48,171 bases of DNA. Origin: Gemmatimonadota bacterium (GTDB lineage Bacteria; Gemmatimonadota; Gemmatimonadetes; Longimicrobiales; Gaopeijiaceae). The stretch covers positions 1 to 48,171 of the forward strand of contig JAGWBQ010000014.1 of assembly GCA_021295815.1 (NCBI GenBank). The letters run 5' to 3'. Shown piece by piece: positions 16,596-26,600 of this stretch; position 1 is the first letter of the stretch, and the number at the start of each line of letters is the position of its first letter. The notes beneath the pieces were generated by a model. That model was not told where the DNA came from and made no database searches. It saw only the letters and a program-made list of their open reading frames with translations. Made by a program: the position numbers and the translations under genes.

Positions 16596-16997
16596 CTAAT
16601 TGTTGAGGGCTCCCCCGGCGATCCACCTCCTCAGGATTTCGATCTGCTCGGGGGGCAGCGGATCGGATTCGAAGGGCATGTCGCCCTCCTGCACCATCAC
16701 GAAGAGATAGCTGTCGTCGGGGTTTCCGGCCTCGACGACGGTTCCAAACTCAGAGCCGGCCATCACGCCCTCGTAGGTGGTCAGATCGAGCGAGACCTCC
16801 TTGACGATTACGCCGTCGACCTCGCCGCCGTGGCACTGGACGCAGCTTGCGGTCAGGATGGGGGCCACGTCTTCCGTGAAGCTCGTGGTGTCGGCCGCGG
16901 CCTCCTGGGCAAGATTCGCGGGGGCGGAAACCATGGTCGCTGCGGTCACGGCGACACCGACCACGAGGATAGCGGCGCCGGCGGCTGTGTGCTTCAT
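16596..16997 (-). CDS. Secreted c-type cytochrome domain protein
   Basis: The product is 133 residues. A signal peptide (about 1-31) is followed by FTEDVAPILTASCVQCHGG, which holds the haem-binding CxxCH motif (CVQCH) in the setting typical of planctomycete-type cytochrome c domains. The later GDMPF methionine is the likely distal ligand, and PPEQIEILRRWIAGGA is the usual C-terminal helix. It should be a periplasmic monohaem electron carrier. It lies upstream of the TonB receptor gene on the same strand and may be cotranscribed. A promoter candidate (17106-17079) lies upstream. Confidence 0.88.
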   Translation of the reverse strand: MKHTAAGAAILVVGVAVTAATMVSAPANLAQEAAADTTSFTEDVAPILTASCVQCHGGEVDGVIVKEVSLDLTTYEGVMAGSEFGTVVEAGNPDDSYLFVMVQEGDMPFESDPLPPEQIEILRRWIAGGALNN

Positions 16998-17078
16998 ATG
17001 GAAAGAGACAGGAAGTGGGCGAGAACCGCGCTCGACGGAGGAGGACAGGGAGGCCTGCCGGGACCCGCCGTTTCGAAA

Positions 17079-17106
17079 AAGATAGCGTACGGCAGTCAGA
17101 CCGCAA
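17079..17106 (-). promoter_or_regulatory. Possible promoter for cytochrome and TonB receptor genes
   Basis: On the minus strand, TTGCGG (17106-17101) and TATCTT (17084-17079) are 16 bases apart. The leader to the ATG at 16997 would be about 75 bases. The match is moderate; no comparable promoter was found for the divergent S9 peptidase in 16998-17243. Confidence 0.35.
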
Positions 17107-17243
17107 TAGCGGAATGTGGATCTGCAGCAGTTCGAGCTAAGGGATGGTCGAACCGGGGGCTGGCGTCTCGGACCGTCGTTGGGTACCCTTCAGCTCTCGA
17201 GAAAACGAAGATACGTCGTAACGCACCTCCACCCAGAAAGGAC

Positions 17244-19556
17244 ATGACCGGGAGAAACACCCATTTCCGCACCCTCGGCTCTCTGGCCGCCACCGCGCTT
17301 GCCCTCCTCGCCTTCTCCGGTGCAGCCCGAGGAGCGCAGGAAACCGTAGGAACCCAGGTCGCGCAGGGAACGCGGAATGTCCGGGCTGCGCAGGAAACCG
17401 CCAACCCGCTCACCTTCATGGACGTCCAGGAGATGCGGCGGGCAGGATCCTGGACTCCCAGCCCCGACGGCTCGTTGATGCTCTACGTGCTCACCACCCC
17501 GGACTGGCAGGAAGCTTCGTCCCAATCGGACATCCATATGGTGGAGCTCGCGGCCGGCGCGTCTCCGTCGCGTCGTCTCACCTACACCACCGGGAGCGAT
17601 GAGCGCAGCCCCGCTTGGGCGCCCGACGGTTCGTACTTCGTTTTCCTGTCCGACCGCGACCCTGACGCCTCCGGATCGCAGCTCTACGCCATGCGCCACG
17701 ACGGAGGCGAGGCGGTGCGCATCACCGACGTACCGGACGGAGTTTCCGACTACGCCTTTGCCCCCGACGGCCAGGTGCTCGTCTACAGCTCGGGCTCCCC
17801 GCGCAGACAGCTCTTCCGCATGGGTCCCGTCCCTCCCGGAGATGCCGCCGAAGCCGATGAGCCGGTCCAGCTCACGGACGGAGAGGCCGGGATCGAAGAG
17901 TGGGAGTTCTCGCCCGACGGCGCGACCATCTACTTCACCCGTCCCGCCGACTTCGACGAGGACGATCACGAGCGCCGCGAAAAGGGCTTCACGGTGGACG
18001 TGCGCAATCAGGAGACGCCGCTCTTGGAGCTCTGGGCCGTGACCGCGGCCACCGCGGCCGAGCGCAGGCTGGCCGGAAACGCCGAATACAGCGTCGACGG
18101 CTTCACGATCTCGCCCGACGGGGCCTGGATCGGCTTCAACGGCGGCTCTCCCGAGCGCTACGAACGCAACATCACCGGCGCAAGGCTTTACGCCGACCTG
18201 TACCTCATGGATGTCGAGGGCGGAGAGGTGGAGCGACTGACCGACAACTACGAGGTCTCGGAGAGCGGGTTGTCGTTCTCTCCCGACGCCTCCATGATCG
18301 CCTTTTCGGCGCCGGACGACATGGAACGATATTCGATGACCGAAAACCGGGTGTACGTGCGTGCGACCGCCGACCGCGGCGGGGAGTTCCGCAAGCTCGG
18401 CTCGGGTTTCGACCAGAGTTCGAACATCGGGTTCTGGTCCGAAGACGGCTCCACCATCTACTTCACCGCCGGCGTCACCGTCACCAACCAGGTGCACGCT
18501 CTCGACGTGGAAAGCGGAGAGGTCACTCAAATGACCCACGAACGGGCCGCGCTCTCGGTGTCGCGGGACGAGGACACCGGCGTGTTCCTGGTCAACTATT
18601 CCGACCCCACGACGCCACCCACGGTCTTCACGATACCGGACGTGCACGCCGTCACCGACCGCGAAAGCTGGGTCAGGCTCGTGGACGTCAACCCGCAGTT
18701 GGCCGACAAGGAGCTGGGGCGGGAGATCGAATACGAATGGACCTCGACCGACGGGAAGCGCGTCGGGGGCGTGCTCGTCTATCCGGTGGGATACGAGGAG
18801 GGGACTCGCTACCCGCTGATCGTCGCCATCCACGGCGGCCCCGCTTCCGCCGACCTGCTTCGCTTCAACGGAGGCTACTCGGCGCAGGTCTACGCCGGAG
18901 CCGGCTACGCCGTGCTACGTCCGAACTACCGAGGGTCGCGCAACTACGGCAACGCCCACCGTACCGACATCGTGGGCGACTACTTCACCTTGGGCTACGA
19001 CGACATCATGACGGGAGTGGACGCCCTCATCGAAGACGGCATCGTCGACGACGACAGGCTGGGAGCCCTGGGGTGGAGCGCGGGCGGCCACTGGTCGAAC
19101 TGGATTCTGACCCACACCGACCGCTTCAAGGCGATCAGCTCGGGTGCGGGGACGATGAACTGGATCAGCATGTACGCTCAGAGCGACCTCCAGCGCAACC
19201 GGCGTTTCTACGTCGGCGACGGCTTCCTCTACGAGGATTTCGACACCTACTTCGACCAGTCGCCCCTCAAGTACGTCGCGAACGCGAAGACGCCCACCAT
19301 GGTCCACGTGGTCGAGGGCGATCCCCGCGTGCCGAGCGCCCAGTCGCTGGAGCTGCACATGGCGCTCAAGAAGTTGGGCGTTCCGACCGAACTCTTCATG
19401 TACCCGGGCCGGAGCCACGGCATCCCGGATCCCCGCAATCGCTTGGTGAAGGCGGTCAGCGAGATGGCGTGGATGGACCACTACGTACGCGGGATCGGCG
19501 AGAAGTTCGACTGGCGCCAGGTTCTGAAGACGCTGGAGAAGGGGCCGGCGACGTAG
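17244..19556 (+). CDS. Secreted S9 prolyl-oligopeptidase family serine peptidase
   Basis: The product is 770 residues from ATG 17244, which starts a signal peptide (about 1-35, TALALLAFSGAARGAQ). A beta-propeller built from PD40/WD40-like repeats fills about 55-500, with repeated SPDG motifs. The C-terminal alpha/beta-hydrolase domain carries the triad: Ser612 in GWSAGG, Asp693 in VEGDPR, and His725 in GRSHGIP. The oxyanion region HGGPASAD is present. Family members cleave short proline-containing or other oligopeptides and are often periplasmic here. AAAGGA lies very close to the start, so the exact start is somewhat uncertain. The open frame extends upstream without coding character. Confidence 0.95.
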   Translation: MTGRNTHFRTLGSLAATALALLAFSGAARGAQETVGTQVAQGTRNVRAAQETANPLTFMDVQEMRRAGSWTPSPDGSLMLYVLTTPDWQEASSQSDIHMVELAAGASPSRRLTYTTGSDERSPAWAPDGSYFVFLSDRDPDASGSQLYAMRHDGGEAVRITDVPDGVSDYAFAPDGQVLVYSSGSPRRQLFRMGPVPPGDAAEADEPVQLTDGEAGIEEWEFSPDGATIYFTRPADFDEDDHERREKGFTVDVRNQETPLLELWAVTAATAAERRLAGNAEYSVDGFTISPDGAWIGFNGGSPERYERNITGARLYADLYLMDVEGGEVERLTDNYEVSESGLSFSPDASMIAFSAPDDMERYSMTENRVYVRATADRGGEFRKLGSGFDQSSNIGFWSEDGSTIYFTAGVTVTNQVHALDVESGEVTQMTHERAALSVSRDEDTGVFLVNYSDPTTPPTVFTIPDVHAVTDRESWVRLVDVNPQLADKELGREIEYEWTSTDGKRVGGVLVYPVGYEEGTRYPLIVAIHGGPASADLLRFNGGYSAQVYAGAGYAVLRPNYRGSRNYGNAHRTDIVGDYFTLGYDDIMTGVDALIEDGIVDDDRLGALGWSAGGHWSNWILTHTDRFKAISSGAGTMNWISMYAQSDLQRNRRFYVGDGFLYEDFDTYFDQSPLKYVANAKTPTMVHVVEGDPRVPSAQSLELHMALKKLGVPTELFMYPGRSHGIPDPRNRLVKAVSEMAWMDHYVRGIGEKFDWRQVLKTLEKGPAT

Positions 19557-19687
19557 GGCGCACGCTCCCCCGGGGCCGGCACGTCAATCCCCGGCGCGCC
19601 CGGGTGCGGTCCTTCCTCGCGAGCGATTCGAATGCTCACGCCGGTACGAAGCTTCCTTCCAGCCGTCGATGACGGGCCCGTTTCGGC

Positions 19688-22600
19688 TCATGGCACTCGT
19701 CCAAACCGGGCCGGCGGGAGCGGTCCCGGCTGGGGAACTCGTCTCCACTCCAACACTCGATCGACCTCCTCCACCACCCGATCCGCATCCGCCCGCGAGA
19801 ACACCAGCGGCGGCTTGATCTTGATGACGTTGTCGTCGGGGCCGTCGGTGCTGAGCAGGACACCGCGACGCCGCACGTGCTCGACCACGGTGCGGGCGCC
19901 GGCTCTGTCGGGCTCTCGACCTTCCGCCGTAAGCACGAACTCGATCCCGAGGAAGAGTCCGAGACCGCGCACGTCGCCGATGCCTTCGTGTCGGGAAGCG
20001 AGCTCGCGGAGCCCCGCCTTGAGATGCTCGCCCACCTCCCATGCATGGTGCTGAAGGTCTTCGGCCTCCATCACGTCCAGCACCGCCAAGCCGATCGCCG
20101 CCGATACCGGGTTGCCGCCGAAGGTGCTGAAGTATTCCATTTCGCCCGCGAAGCGCTCGGCGATCGCCGGCGTGGTCACCACCGCGCCGATGGGGTGACC
20201 GTTGCCCATGGGCTTGCCGAGCGTGACGATGTCCGGGACGGCACCTGCGGCCTCGAACCCCCAGGTGTGGCTGCCCACGCGCCCGAAACCCACTTGAACT
20301 TCGTCCGCGATGCAGAGCGCGCCCGTCTCGCGAGCGGCTCGGAAGGCCAGGTCGAGATAGCCGTCGGGCAGGACTATCTGTCCGCCGCACGATATAACGC
20401 TTTCGACCAGAAAGGCCGAAGCGCCGTGGCTGCTCGCCTCGAGCTCCCGGATTGCCGCCGCCACCCCCTGGGCGTAGAGTCGGGCGGAGTCGTCGGATCT
20501 GTAAAGACCCCGGTAGGTGTCGGGCAGCGGCGCGGCGCGCACCGGGCCGGCGGGGTCGCGCCCCACGGTCCGGGGACTCTTGTAGTGCGAGAGCTCGATC
20601 AGCGTAGTCGTGTTGCCGTGATAGCCGCCCTCCAAGGTCACCACGCCCCGCTTCCCGGTCGCGGCTCGGGCCATTCGGAGCGCGAGCTCGTTGGCTTCGC
20701 TCCCCGAGTTGACCATCCAGCACACCGAGAGCGGCTCCGGCAGCTCGGCAGTCAGCCGTTCGGCATACTCCACCACGAGCGGATGCAGGTAGCGCGTGTT
20801 GGTGTTGAGCACGGCCATCTGTCGCCGTCCGGCCTCCACGACCGCAGGGTGTTCGTGGCCCACGTGCGCCGGATTGTTCACGCAGTCCAGGTACTCCCGC
20901 CCGCGAGCGTCGTAGAGGTAGGCTCCCCTGCCCCGCTCCATGCGGAGAGGACGGGAATAGGAGAGGCTGAGGTTGCCGCCGAGCGCCCGTCGTCGGCGTT
21001 CGTGCAGGTCGGTCTCGTGGCGGAACGTCGTCTCGAACGGCATCCCCAAGAGCAGGTTCGGGTCGGGCGAAAGCGATGCCCACACCGCCTCCTCCCGGGG
21101 CAGCGCCACACCGGGGAAGTCACCCTCGCAGCCTAGCCGGTCGGCAATGACCTGCATGTGCAGATGAGGCGGCCAGTCGCCGTTCTCCGGAGGGGCTCCC
21201 AAGGCCGCGAACTCGTCGCCGGTGCGCAGTACGGCTCCCGGTTCGAGGTGGAGAGCTGCGGCGTCGAGGTGTCCGTAGAGGGTCCAGAACGGCCCGTGCG
21301 GGCCCTCGTGTTCGAGCACGACGGTGGGTCCGTAGTCGAGGCGTGCGGAGTTGTCGCGGATGCAGGCCACCGTTGAGTCGAGGGGCGCGTGGATCGACGT
21401 GCCGGCAGGTGCGAAGATGTCCAGCCCGAGGTGGACGGTACGTCGTTCGCGGGGATCGCCTTCTCTCCCTCTGAACGCCTCGGTCGCGTAGAAGGCACGC
21501 GGCTCCAGGTATCTTCCGATGGCGTACTTCCAACCTTTCTCCCGGAGGCGCCGCTCCAGTTTGTGCGAGAACGCCCGGGCGTCGTCGGTCTCCCGACTAT
21601 CCACCAACCAGGAACCGACGCTCAGGTCCAGGACGCCCACCTCGCTCCAGTCCCCGATGCCGACCACGGGCCTCGGCGCCTTCCTTTTCAGCCAGCTTCG
21701 CAACGGTGCGCCGGCCGGAACCGGCTCCAGTCCGCACGCCGCGCGCAGCATACCGGTGGCCACCACGTCCTCCACCTTGTCCAGATAGGCGATCATCTTC
21801 CACGCCGAGCTCTCCGAGACGAGATGGTACTCGTCCACCTCGCCCTTTTCGCGCCGCAGCTTGGCCATCGCCACGCTCTGACCCAGCCGGGCACGGGCGA
21901 GCGCCATCACGACGTCCAGCTCCGCCTCGAGCAGAGGCTGTTCGCGATGGAATCCTTCGACGAGCGCCACAGCGGCGGCGAGCGGATCGTCGGTGTCGAA
22001 GATGGAGTAGGCGACCGCGATTCCGAGGTCGAAGACCCTGGGAGCCGAGTGCGCGTCGCCCAGGTCGATGATGCCGGAGACGGCGAGACCCGCCCGGCCT
22101 TGCGAGACGAGGATGTTGTGGTCGTTCAGGTCCCCGTGGATCATCTGGGAGCCGAGCGAGAGGAAGCGCGGCGCCATACGGTCGAAGGCGTCGCGGACCC
22201 GATCCAGCAGCGCCCGCTTCTCTCCGGCCAGAAGGGGAAGGGCGCGGTCCATCACCAGGCCCGCGTTCCCGAGCGCCCAGTCGAAGTCGAAACGAGCCGG
22301 CGGATGGTCGGGCACCGCTCCCAGGGCGCTGACAAGCTGGGCCACCCGACGGCCTACGTCGGCTAGAAGCTCCCGCGGCCTGGGCGCAACCTTGGCGAGA
22401 ATCACGCCTTCCCGGTGCCTGACCACGCGCACGAAGGTTTCGCCATCTTCCCACGGGACGAGCAGCTCCCCGACCGCTGCCGGCGTTATCCCGGGAACCA
22501 ACCCCTCCGTCTGTTCGCTCAGCAACCGGATCATGCCGGCCTCGAATTCGAGTATCGGCAACGGGTCGAGCGGAGAGCTCACCTTGACCACGAAGCGCTC

Positions 22601-22738
22601 TTCCGAGGTGGAGAGCAGGTAGTTGCGGTCGCGATCTCCGGGAAGGTCTTCCAGGCGGCCCTCCAGTCCGTACTCGCCGGCGAGGAGCTCCTTCAGGCGC
22701 GCAGGATCGACCCGGGCGCGGGCTTCCCCCGAAGACAT
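19688..22738 (-). CDS. APH phosphotransferase - M23 peptidase-like - class III aminotransferase fusion
   Basis: The product is 1,016 residues with three domains. Residues about 15-330 form an aminoglycoside-phosphotransferase/choline-kinase-like fold with the catalytic HGDLNDHNI (201-209) and metal-binding IIDLGD (223-228). Residues about 405-540 resemble a LytM/M23 domain with both zinc motifs, HxxxD (His436, Asp440) and HLH (525-527). Residues about 585-1000 are a class III PLP aminotransferase: [10 protein letters not shown] with Asp812, and LGKPMGNG with Lys842 as the likely Schiff-base lysine. The last domain is closest in motifs to ethanolamine-phosphate/hydroxylysine phospholyase-like enzymes, and the first could phosphorylate the same amino alcohol. 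This linked reaction is inference. No strong ribosome site precedes the ATG, which starts 28 bases after the SRPBCC stop. Confidence 0.9.
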   Translation of the reverse strand: MSSGEARARVDPARLKELLAGEYGLEGRLEDLPGDRDRNYLLSTSEERFVVKVSSPLDPLPILEFEAGMIRLLSEQTEGLVPGITPAAVGELLVPWEDGETFVRVVRHREGVILAKVAPRPRELLADVGRRVAQLVSALGAVPDHPPARFDFDWALGNAGLVMDRALPLLAGEKRALLDRVRDAFDRMAPRFLSLGSQMIHGDLNDHNILVSQGRAGLAVSGIIDLGDAHSAPRVFDLGIAVAYSIFDTDDPLAAAVALVEGFHREQPLLEAELDVVMALARARLGQSVAMAKLRREKGEVDEYHLVSESSAWKMIAYLDKVEDVVATGMLRAACGLEPVPAGAPLRSWLKRKAPRPVVGIGDWSEVGVLDLSVGSWLVDSRETDDARAFSHKLERRLREKGWKYAIGRYLEPRAFYATEAFRGREGDPRERRTVHLGLDIFAPAGTSIHAPLDSTVACIRDNSARLDYGPTVVLEHEGPHGPFWTLYGHLDAAALHLEPGAVLRTGDEFAALGAPPENGDWPPHLHMQVIADRLGCEGDFPGVALPREEAVWASLSPDPNLLLGMPFETTFRHETDLHERRRRALGGNLSLSYSRPLRMERGRGAYLYDARGREYLDCVNNPAHVGHEHPAVVEAGRRQMAVLNTNTRYLHPLVVEYAERLTAELPEPLSVCWMVNSGSEANELALRMARAATGKRGVVTLEGGYHGNTTTLIELSHYKSPRTVGRDPAGPVRAAPLPDTYRGLYRSDDSARLYAQGVAAAIRELEASSHGASAFLVESVISCGGQIVLPDGYLDLAFRAARETGALCIADEVQVGFGRVGSHTWGFEAAGAVPDIVTLGKPMGNGHPIGAVVTTPAIAERFAGEMEYFSTFGGNPVSAAIGLAVLDVMEAEDLQHHAWEVGEHLKAGLRELASRHEGIGDVRGLGLFLGIEFVLTAEGREPDRAGARTVVEHVRRRGVLLSTDGPDDNVIKIKPPLVFSRADADRVVEEVDRVLEWRRVPQPGPLPPARFGRVP

Positions 22739-22766
22739 TCGAGCGCTACTCGTTCGGCACGGACTT

Positions 22767-23618
22767 CTATCCCGCTGCGTCCATGGCGTGGTCGAGCGCT
22801 CGCTGGAGGCTCTTCGTCACTCTATCGGCGAGACCCCAGGTGCTGAGCCAGACGCCCACCCGCTTATCCTCGAACTCGATGAAGAGCAGGCTGCGCCCCA
22901 GGGACGGGAGTTCAACGCTGAGGTGGCCTCCCTCCTTCGCCGAGGTTATCCTGCCGACCGCAGCCGGTAGACGCGGCCCATCCGGATCGTTCGCCGCCTG
23001 GATGACCGGCGAGAAGGAGACCGGATCTCCCGGATCGAGCCCCTTCGCCAGGGAAACGAGTCCGCCCGAGCAGCGCTTCCCGCCGATCAGCGACTCCCAT
23101 GCCGCGTCACGCCCTTCGGGAATGTCGTCGTAGCGCCAGACCAGCCGCCGATTCTCGGGATAGTGCCGGGAGAGATAGAACTCGAGGCAGTGCATGAAGT
23201 TGTCCCACCCCTGGAGGTAGGCCGCTATCTCGGGACTTTCGGGTTTGAGAGCCTCGTCGAAGCCCGAGTGCACGAGCCGAACCTCCGAGGCGGGATCGTC
23301 AGCGGCTCCCTCGTCGGTCGCACCCGGACCGATGTGGAAATCCACCTTGCGGATCATGGGCTCGCCCCCGTCCGGTGCCGGGTAGCGTTCGGTCCACCCG
23401 AAATGCGTGTCGGGCGAGTAGGCGTGGACGGGGGCTTCGCCCTCGCAGCCTTCCCCCCACGACAAGAAGCAGCGCCCGCCGACCTCGGGCTCCACCTCCG
23501 CCTTGAGCGGAAACCAGTTCGACAGCCCCCGCCCGGTCGCGACCGTGGCGAAGGCGGCCGCCGCAGCGACTGGTACGGTGCGTTCGTCCGTAATGCACCC
23601 GTTCCGGAACTCGGTCAC
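22767..23618 (-). CDS. SRPBCC / AHSA1-like protein
   Basis: The product is 283 residues from GTG 23618, preceded by AGGGGG (23629-23624) at five bases. The open frame runs further upstream, but only the region after VTEFRNGC looks like protein. Residues about 10-150 match an activator-of-Hsp90-like SRPBCC domain (TVPVAAAAAFATVATGRGLS, then WFP, GGRCFLSWGEG, HFGWTERYP). A second half (about 150-280, with SFSPVIQAANDP and LLFIEFEDKRVGVWLSTWG) has a similar layout. SRPBCC folds bind hydrophobic ligands or partner proteins. It lies 43 bases after the DUF4175 gene and is probably cotranscribed; its link to that cluster is unknown. Confidence 0.75.
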   Translation of the reverse strand: MTEFRNGCITDERTVPVAAAAAFATVATGRGLSNWFPLKAEVEPEVGGRCFLSWGEGCEGEAPVHAYSPDTHFGWTERYPAPDGGEPMIRKVDFHIGPGATDEGAADDPASEVRLVHSGFDEALKPESPEIAAYLQGWDNFMHCLEFYLSRHYPENRRLVWRYDDIPEGRDAAWESLIGGKRCSGGLVSLAKGLDPGDPVSFSPVIQAANDPDGPRLPAAVGRITSAKEGGHLSVELPSLGRSLLFIEFEDKRVGVWLSTWGLADRVTKSLQRALDHAMDAAG

Positions 23619-23623
23619 TTGAA

Positions 23624-23629
23624 CCCCCT
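23624..23629 (-). promoter_or_regulatory. Ribosome binding site that fixes the SRPBCC GTG start
   Basis: AGGGGG on the minus strand lies five bases upstream of GTG 23618, and no comparable site precedes the earlier in-frame codons. Confidence 0.6.
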
Positions 23630-23661
23630 GTCGGTTGCGATTCCCGGCTGCGATTCGCCGG

Positions 23662-26600
23662 CTACGGACCGTCGCCCGGGCTTCGGCCGCCAGCCGCCCT
23701 GCCGCCTCGGGCGAGCGCCCGATAGTACTCCTCGACCAGTTCTCGGTACCCCTCCGGCACCTCGTCGGCGGCCGTAAGCGCCGCACCGCGCTCGTCTCCG
23801 CCCTCCACCTCGCGTCGGAGGCCGAACTCGAGCCGGCGCAGGGCTTCGAGCACATCGGCGTGCAGGCGTGCCACGAGAGCCGGGTCCTCATAGGTGTTCT
23901 CCCGGCCGAGCCGCGACATCGCCTCCATCACGTCTTCGAGCTCTTCCGCCGGCCGGCCCTCCATGCGAAGCTGGTTCCGGATCTCGCGCACGCGGTCGGT
24001 GTCGCGCATGAACTGCCGGCCCGACTGGCGCACCTCCTCCGGGGTCAGTTCCCTAGGTCGTACGAGGCCACCTCCGTAGGTGGAGCCGTCGACGGCGGTT
24101 CGGGCACCGGGATCGCCCTGGGCGCGGCTGTTCGCCGGATCGCCCTGCGGGTCGCCGCCGCGCTCCTGCCGGCCGCCCTCGCCTTCACCGCGTTCGCCTT
24201 CGCCACCCTCTTCCCGGCCCGCCTCTCCTTCTCCCCCTTCCCCGCTCGCTTCGGCCTGCGGGTCGGCCGGCTCGTTCAGCCGCCTGCCCATGGACTCCAG
24301 CCCACGCACCAAGTCCCGGGTCTCCTCCAAGGCGCGTTCGAGACCCTCGCCCGCTTCTTCCTGCGGCGCGGCTTCGGCGGCTCGCTGGAGCTGGTCCCTC
24401 AGGGCCTGGAGGTCCGACTCGATGTCCATCTCTAACGTGGCCGCCGACTCGGGGTCCCACTGCTCGATCGTGCCTCGGGAGTACTGGAGCTTCTCCTTCA
24501 GCTTCGACTCGCGGATATGGTTCGCCGACTCCTGAAGGGCCCGAGCGGCCTCGGGGTTTTCAGCTCGATTGCCTGCGGCCGCTCGGTCGAGAGCGCTCTC
24601 CAGCCCCTGCACGGCCTCGGTCATCTGGTTCTTGCGCTCCCTGAGATCGTCGATCTCGCGGGCTCGCTCCTCGCCCAGGTCCCGCGGCATCTCCCGCACC
24701 CGGTTCAACACCTCGCGCTGCTGTCGTTGAAGCTCTTCCACGCGGGAGGCCGCCACCTCGGCGTCGCGCTGAGCCCGGCCCGCCCTGGCCTCCTCCATCT
24801 CGCGCTGGGCGTCCCGCAAGCGCCGAAGGGCCGAGTTGGCCTGATCGCTTCCCGCAGCCTGAGCCCCGGCTCGCCGCATGGAAGCGGCGGCTTCGCGGAG
24901 ACCGCGCGCGGTCTCTTCCAGATCGGGATCGTTCATCTCGCGAGCGAGCCGTTCGAGCTGCCGAGCGGTCTCCTCGGTCTCGTCGGCCAACCGACGCTGC
25001 GCCTCCGACCCGCGCGCACCGGCATTGGTTGAACGACGCGCCTGGCGCTCCGCCTCCTGCTCCTGCCGGCGGGCCAGCTCGTTAAGCTTCTCGATGAGCT
25101 CGTCGACCTCGTTGTCGGCGCTCTGCTGCTGCCCGCGCTGAACGGTCTCGTACTGGTTCGCGAAGTTGTCGAGCTCGAGCTCGAAAAGATCGGCCAGATC
25201 TTCGGCGGCCTGCCGGCTGCCGCCACCGCCGCCGCCCTGCTGCTGCTCCTGGCCCTGGCTCACGTAGCGCTCGTAGGTCTCTTCCGCCTGTTGCAGGTAT
25301 CTGAGCGCGTTCTGTTCGGGACCGATGGCTTCCTGCAGCTCGCCCTCGTCCAGGTGAGCCTTGGCTTCGGTCATCGCCTCGATCGCCCTGGGCAGGATGG
25401 CGCTCACGTCGCGGAACCCGGGATCGGTCTCGGTCATCCCCCGGTTCTCCATGCGCTGGAGGAGGGTGCCGACCTGCTCGCGCAGCCTTCCCTGAGCGAG
25501 GGCCACCGAGACCACGTTCTCGTCGAATTCGTCCTCGGAATACGACGAGCGCTGCCGGATCAGGTTGAAGGTGGCCGAGATCACCTGACGTTGAAGTTCG
25601 GAGAGAGCGCTCTCCGGACCCGCCTGCCGGCCGCCTTGCTGCTGGCCGCCGCCCTGCTGCTCCGCCTGGCGGAACGCCACGTCGAACGGCCTGACCCGGA
25701 CGAAGAACATGTCGCTCGCCACCGGTTCCGACCCCGGCCTGCGGTCACGGGCGAGGGCGTAGTACGAGACCAGGTCGCCCGGCTCGAGCGTCCATTCCTC
25801 CAGGAAGAGGGTGTGGCCGGCCGAGACCTCGTCCAGGTCCCCGGCGCGGTCGTCGTAGATGCGGACCGTGTCTTCCGGGCCTCCGTTAACCGAGCTCACC
25901 AGAAGAAGCTCCCGAACGCCGTAGTCGTCGAACGCCTGCGCCTCCAGGTAGACCTCTTCGATCGGCGAAGCCGGAACGTCGCGCCCGGGCCGCGAGAAAC
26001 GGACCTGCGGCGGATAGTCGCTGAGGGCGGTGATCGCGTATTCGGCCGACGCCGGGATCAGCTGGCCGTCCTCCGTGGCGAGATCGACCCGGTAGTATCC
26101 GCTCTCGGTCACCGTGAAACGCCCGGCGAGCGCCGGCGTCTCGGACGACTCCAAAACCGCGAGCTCGGACGTAGGACCGCCGTCGAGCACGATTCGGCCT
26201 CCTTCGCTCGCCATGTTCGCGTGCGCAGTGACCTCGACCACGGTTCCGGGCAACGCCGCCACGTCGCCGCCGTCTTCGATGACGACCGGATCGAGCCCGG
26301 CATAGGCCGGATGGTTGAGAACGAGATCGAGCCGCTCCACCCTCGGCAAGTCTTTCACCTCGATGGAGTAGGTGGGCGAGGTCACGCCCGAAATGTCCAC
26401 GAAGTACTCGGTGGGCTCAGCGAGCTCGAAGAGCATGGCCGTGAAGGCCCCGGCTCCGTCGTCGAGCATTCCGAGGCGGGTGAAGGACTCCTCCGACTCG
26501 GCTCTGGCGAAGAGGAAGGCGTCGCCCCCTTCGAACCCACCCGGAGCCGCTTCCAACAAAAGGTCCGAGTGGCGCGCGACCGTGGTGTCGCCGGGCAGAA

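Noticed and set aside
19570-19594. CCGGGG/CCCCGG hairpin between the S9 peptidase and the fusion gene
   Set aside because: Six-base GC arms are frequent in this sequence by chance and no U tract follows on either strand, so it was not called a terminator.
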